A stretch of DNA of 64,000 bases from Amblyornis subalaris (taxonomy: Eukaryota; Chordata; Aves; Passeriformes; Ptilonorhynchidae). The stretch lies in contig JACAXG010000008.1 in assembly GCA_018881555.1 (NCBI GenBank), positions 15,432,816 through 15,496,815 on the forward strand. Reading direction: 5' to 3'. The notes below the pieces were generated by a model. The model saw only the letters and a program-made list of their open reading frames with translations. It was not told where the DNA came from and did no database searches. Below are positions 62,457 through 64,000 of this stretch, piece after piece; the first letter of the stretch is position 1; every line of letters begins with the position of its first letter. The position numbers and the translations under genes are program-made.

Positions 62457-64000
62457 GCAACTACAACTTCCTGCAAATTCATAGGCAGACAGAATATTTG
62501 TATGAAAGAACAGTATTTTCAACATGTAAGAACTATTAAAAACATGCAAGCATATCATGTTTAGCAAGGACAAGGTATGATGGATTCTCATGGAGAGTTT
62601 TACTGTGTATTTGATCAAATCTGAAGTGCAAGATCCTTCATCCTCTGATGTGTCCTCTTTATTAGGTTTAAAATTCTGACTTAAAATGTTACTTTGTAAA
62701 ATATAACAGAAACCTTCTATCCAAGTTTTAATCAATAATTGAGTGTCAGGAGTGATTTAAATAAAAGCATAGGTACTCAGTCCCTGGTTCTGCTACTCCA
62801 ACAGGTATTGATGTTCTCATTCTGGTTTCACAAAGCCCAGGGTGCCAGATGCATTTTGAAATTGAACACGAGGACAGCTGAGAGCCCAGCCCAGATTTTG
62901 GGATAATTCTGAGGTACTTGGAACCACCTGGCCATTTGACTGTGCAGTGCTGAGGGCTGGTGCCAGCACAGGAGAATCCTGTTAGCATCCAGGACTTCTG
63001 TATTTTAGCATTTTAATTTGATCCTAACTTTCGAATGTCCAAATCTTTATAAATTAATAAAATACCACAGTTGCAAGCAGCAGTCACATTTAAGTAATAA
63101 TAGCTCTTTTGGAGTGTATCTTTCTTGAGTAAGACCCTTCCTTTTTTTCCCATAAAAGAATTTATGAACATATTTAGGGCAAGAAGTGCCTCATTTATTT
63201 ATATATTCATTTTGTACTGCAAAAAATTGCAGTACAATCCTATTACTTCTAAAGCAAAAAAACCAGCCAAACAAACAAACAAACACCCAACACTCTCCAT
63301 ATTACTTATTTACTTCAAGATTTCTTTTAATCAAATCAGCCACAACAAGAGAGTTGTGGTCTCACCTGGCAAAGCAGAAAATTCCCCTACTGCCATATGA
63401 CAAGGAGAGAAAGTGTGGAAAACTTGAATGTGAACACACAGAGGAAAGAGGAGTGTAGTGGGAGAAACAGAAATTATATAAGATGTGATGGGTTAAATTG
63501 AAAGAACAAAGGTGGAAGTGAACAAAAATGTAACAGAAAAATCAAAGAGGAAAAAATAGAGGAAAAATACACTTACTGTTAAATTTATGGGAGATACAGG
63601 CCTTTTCCAGGAGTAAAATCCTTTACTGAAAGTAGAAGTTTTGTAGGAAAAAAAAAATTGGCAAGGGGAGAGAGTGTCACAGTGGCTACAGATCTCTGCC
63701 TGCTAAATCTACACAAAAATGGTGAAAGAAAACAGTAATTTCTACAGAAGGTAAGAAGTTACTGTAAAACGAAAAAGGCAGGGAGAGGAAGAGGAAGGAG
63801 TGAGAGAAGACCAGAACATTGGAACTAGTAAGGTTAAGTTTACATGGTTCTAAATTTTTATTCTAAGGTAATTAATTAGACCGAATAGAATGAAATAAAA
63901 TACTGATCCATTGTGGATCCTGAGACAGGAGCTGTGGGACTGCCCATCCGGGCTGGTCCCGCACTCACTCATTCTATTAACACCATAAATCACGGCAGTG
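62457..64000. other. ITIH3 3' flank, no gene recognised
   Basis: Holds the ITIH3 3' UTR with candidate AATAAA signals at 62760-62765 and 63056-63061 and a short (AAAC)n run near 63266-63286. The remainder, to 64000, is A-rich. Open frames on either strand do not resemble a known family. In mammals ITIH4 lies next, but no ITIH4 exon was found here. Confidence 0.6.

Noticed and set aside
1..64000. CRISPR arrays, operons or prokaryotic mobile systems
   Set aside because: The window is plainly vertebrate nuclear DNA with spliced genes; no regularly spaced repeats or bacterial-type genes were seen.

Overview
This is a vertebrate nuclear window, almost certainly from a bird. It has small genes in many exons with GT-AG introns, three CpG-rich promoter islands and several antisense-oriented CR1 LINE 3' ends, the typical avian retroposon. 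Gene content and orientation match the vertebrate block PBRM1(-) GNL3(+) GLT8D1(-) SPCS1(+) NEK4(-) ITIH(+), found on human 3p21.1. Genes were assigned by reading conserved protein segments exon by exon and checking that intron phases join. Scattered single N positions are assembly ambiguities.

Layout. 1-8250: the 5' part of PBRM1 on the minus strand: untranslated first exon, a long intron and four coding exons (N-terminus plus the first bromodomain); the rest lies left of the window. 8490-15391: complete GNL3 (nucleostemin), 15 coding exons, 574 codons before the stop. Its introns carry four box C/D snoRNAs. Three have a SNORD19-type guide for 18S rRNA and one has a SNORD69-type guide for the 28S A-loop region. 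17848-22274: complete GLT8D1 on minus, 372 aa. 23960-26520: complete SPCS1, 101 aa. 28049-40427: NEK4 on minus, 16 coding exons, about 800 aa, with one exon end not fixed. 41675-62456: a complete inter-alpha-trypsin inhibitor heavy chain gene, best called ITIH3, 22 coding exons including a 6-nt microexon, 889 aa. 62457-64000 is 3' flank with no recognised gene.

Regulation. PBRM1/GNL3 and GLT8D1/SPCS1 each share a head-to-head CpG-island promoter, and NEK4 starts in its own island with YY1-like sites. GNL3 has a CACGTG E-box just upstream of its ATG. ITIH3 instead has a TATA box with FOXA-like and HNF1-like sites, as expected for a liver plasma-protein gene. GNL3/GLT8D1 and SPCS1/NEK4 are tail to tail.

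The genes do not form one pathway: chromatin remodelling (PBRM1), nucleolar ribosome biogenesis (GNL3 and its snoRNAs), Golgi glycosyl transfer (GLT8D1), ER signal-peptide processing (SPCS1), cilium/DNA-damage kinase signalling (NEK4) and hyaluronan matrix (ITIH3). No novel system was found. The most informative content is the snoRNA cluster, the ITIH3 microexon, and the lack of room for ITIH1 between NEK4 and ITIH3.
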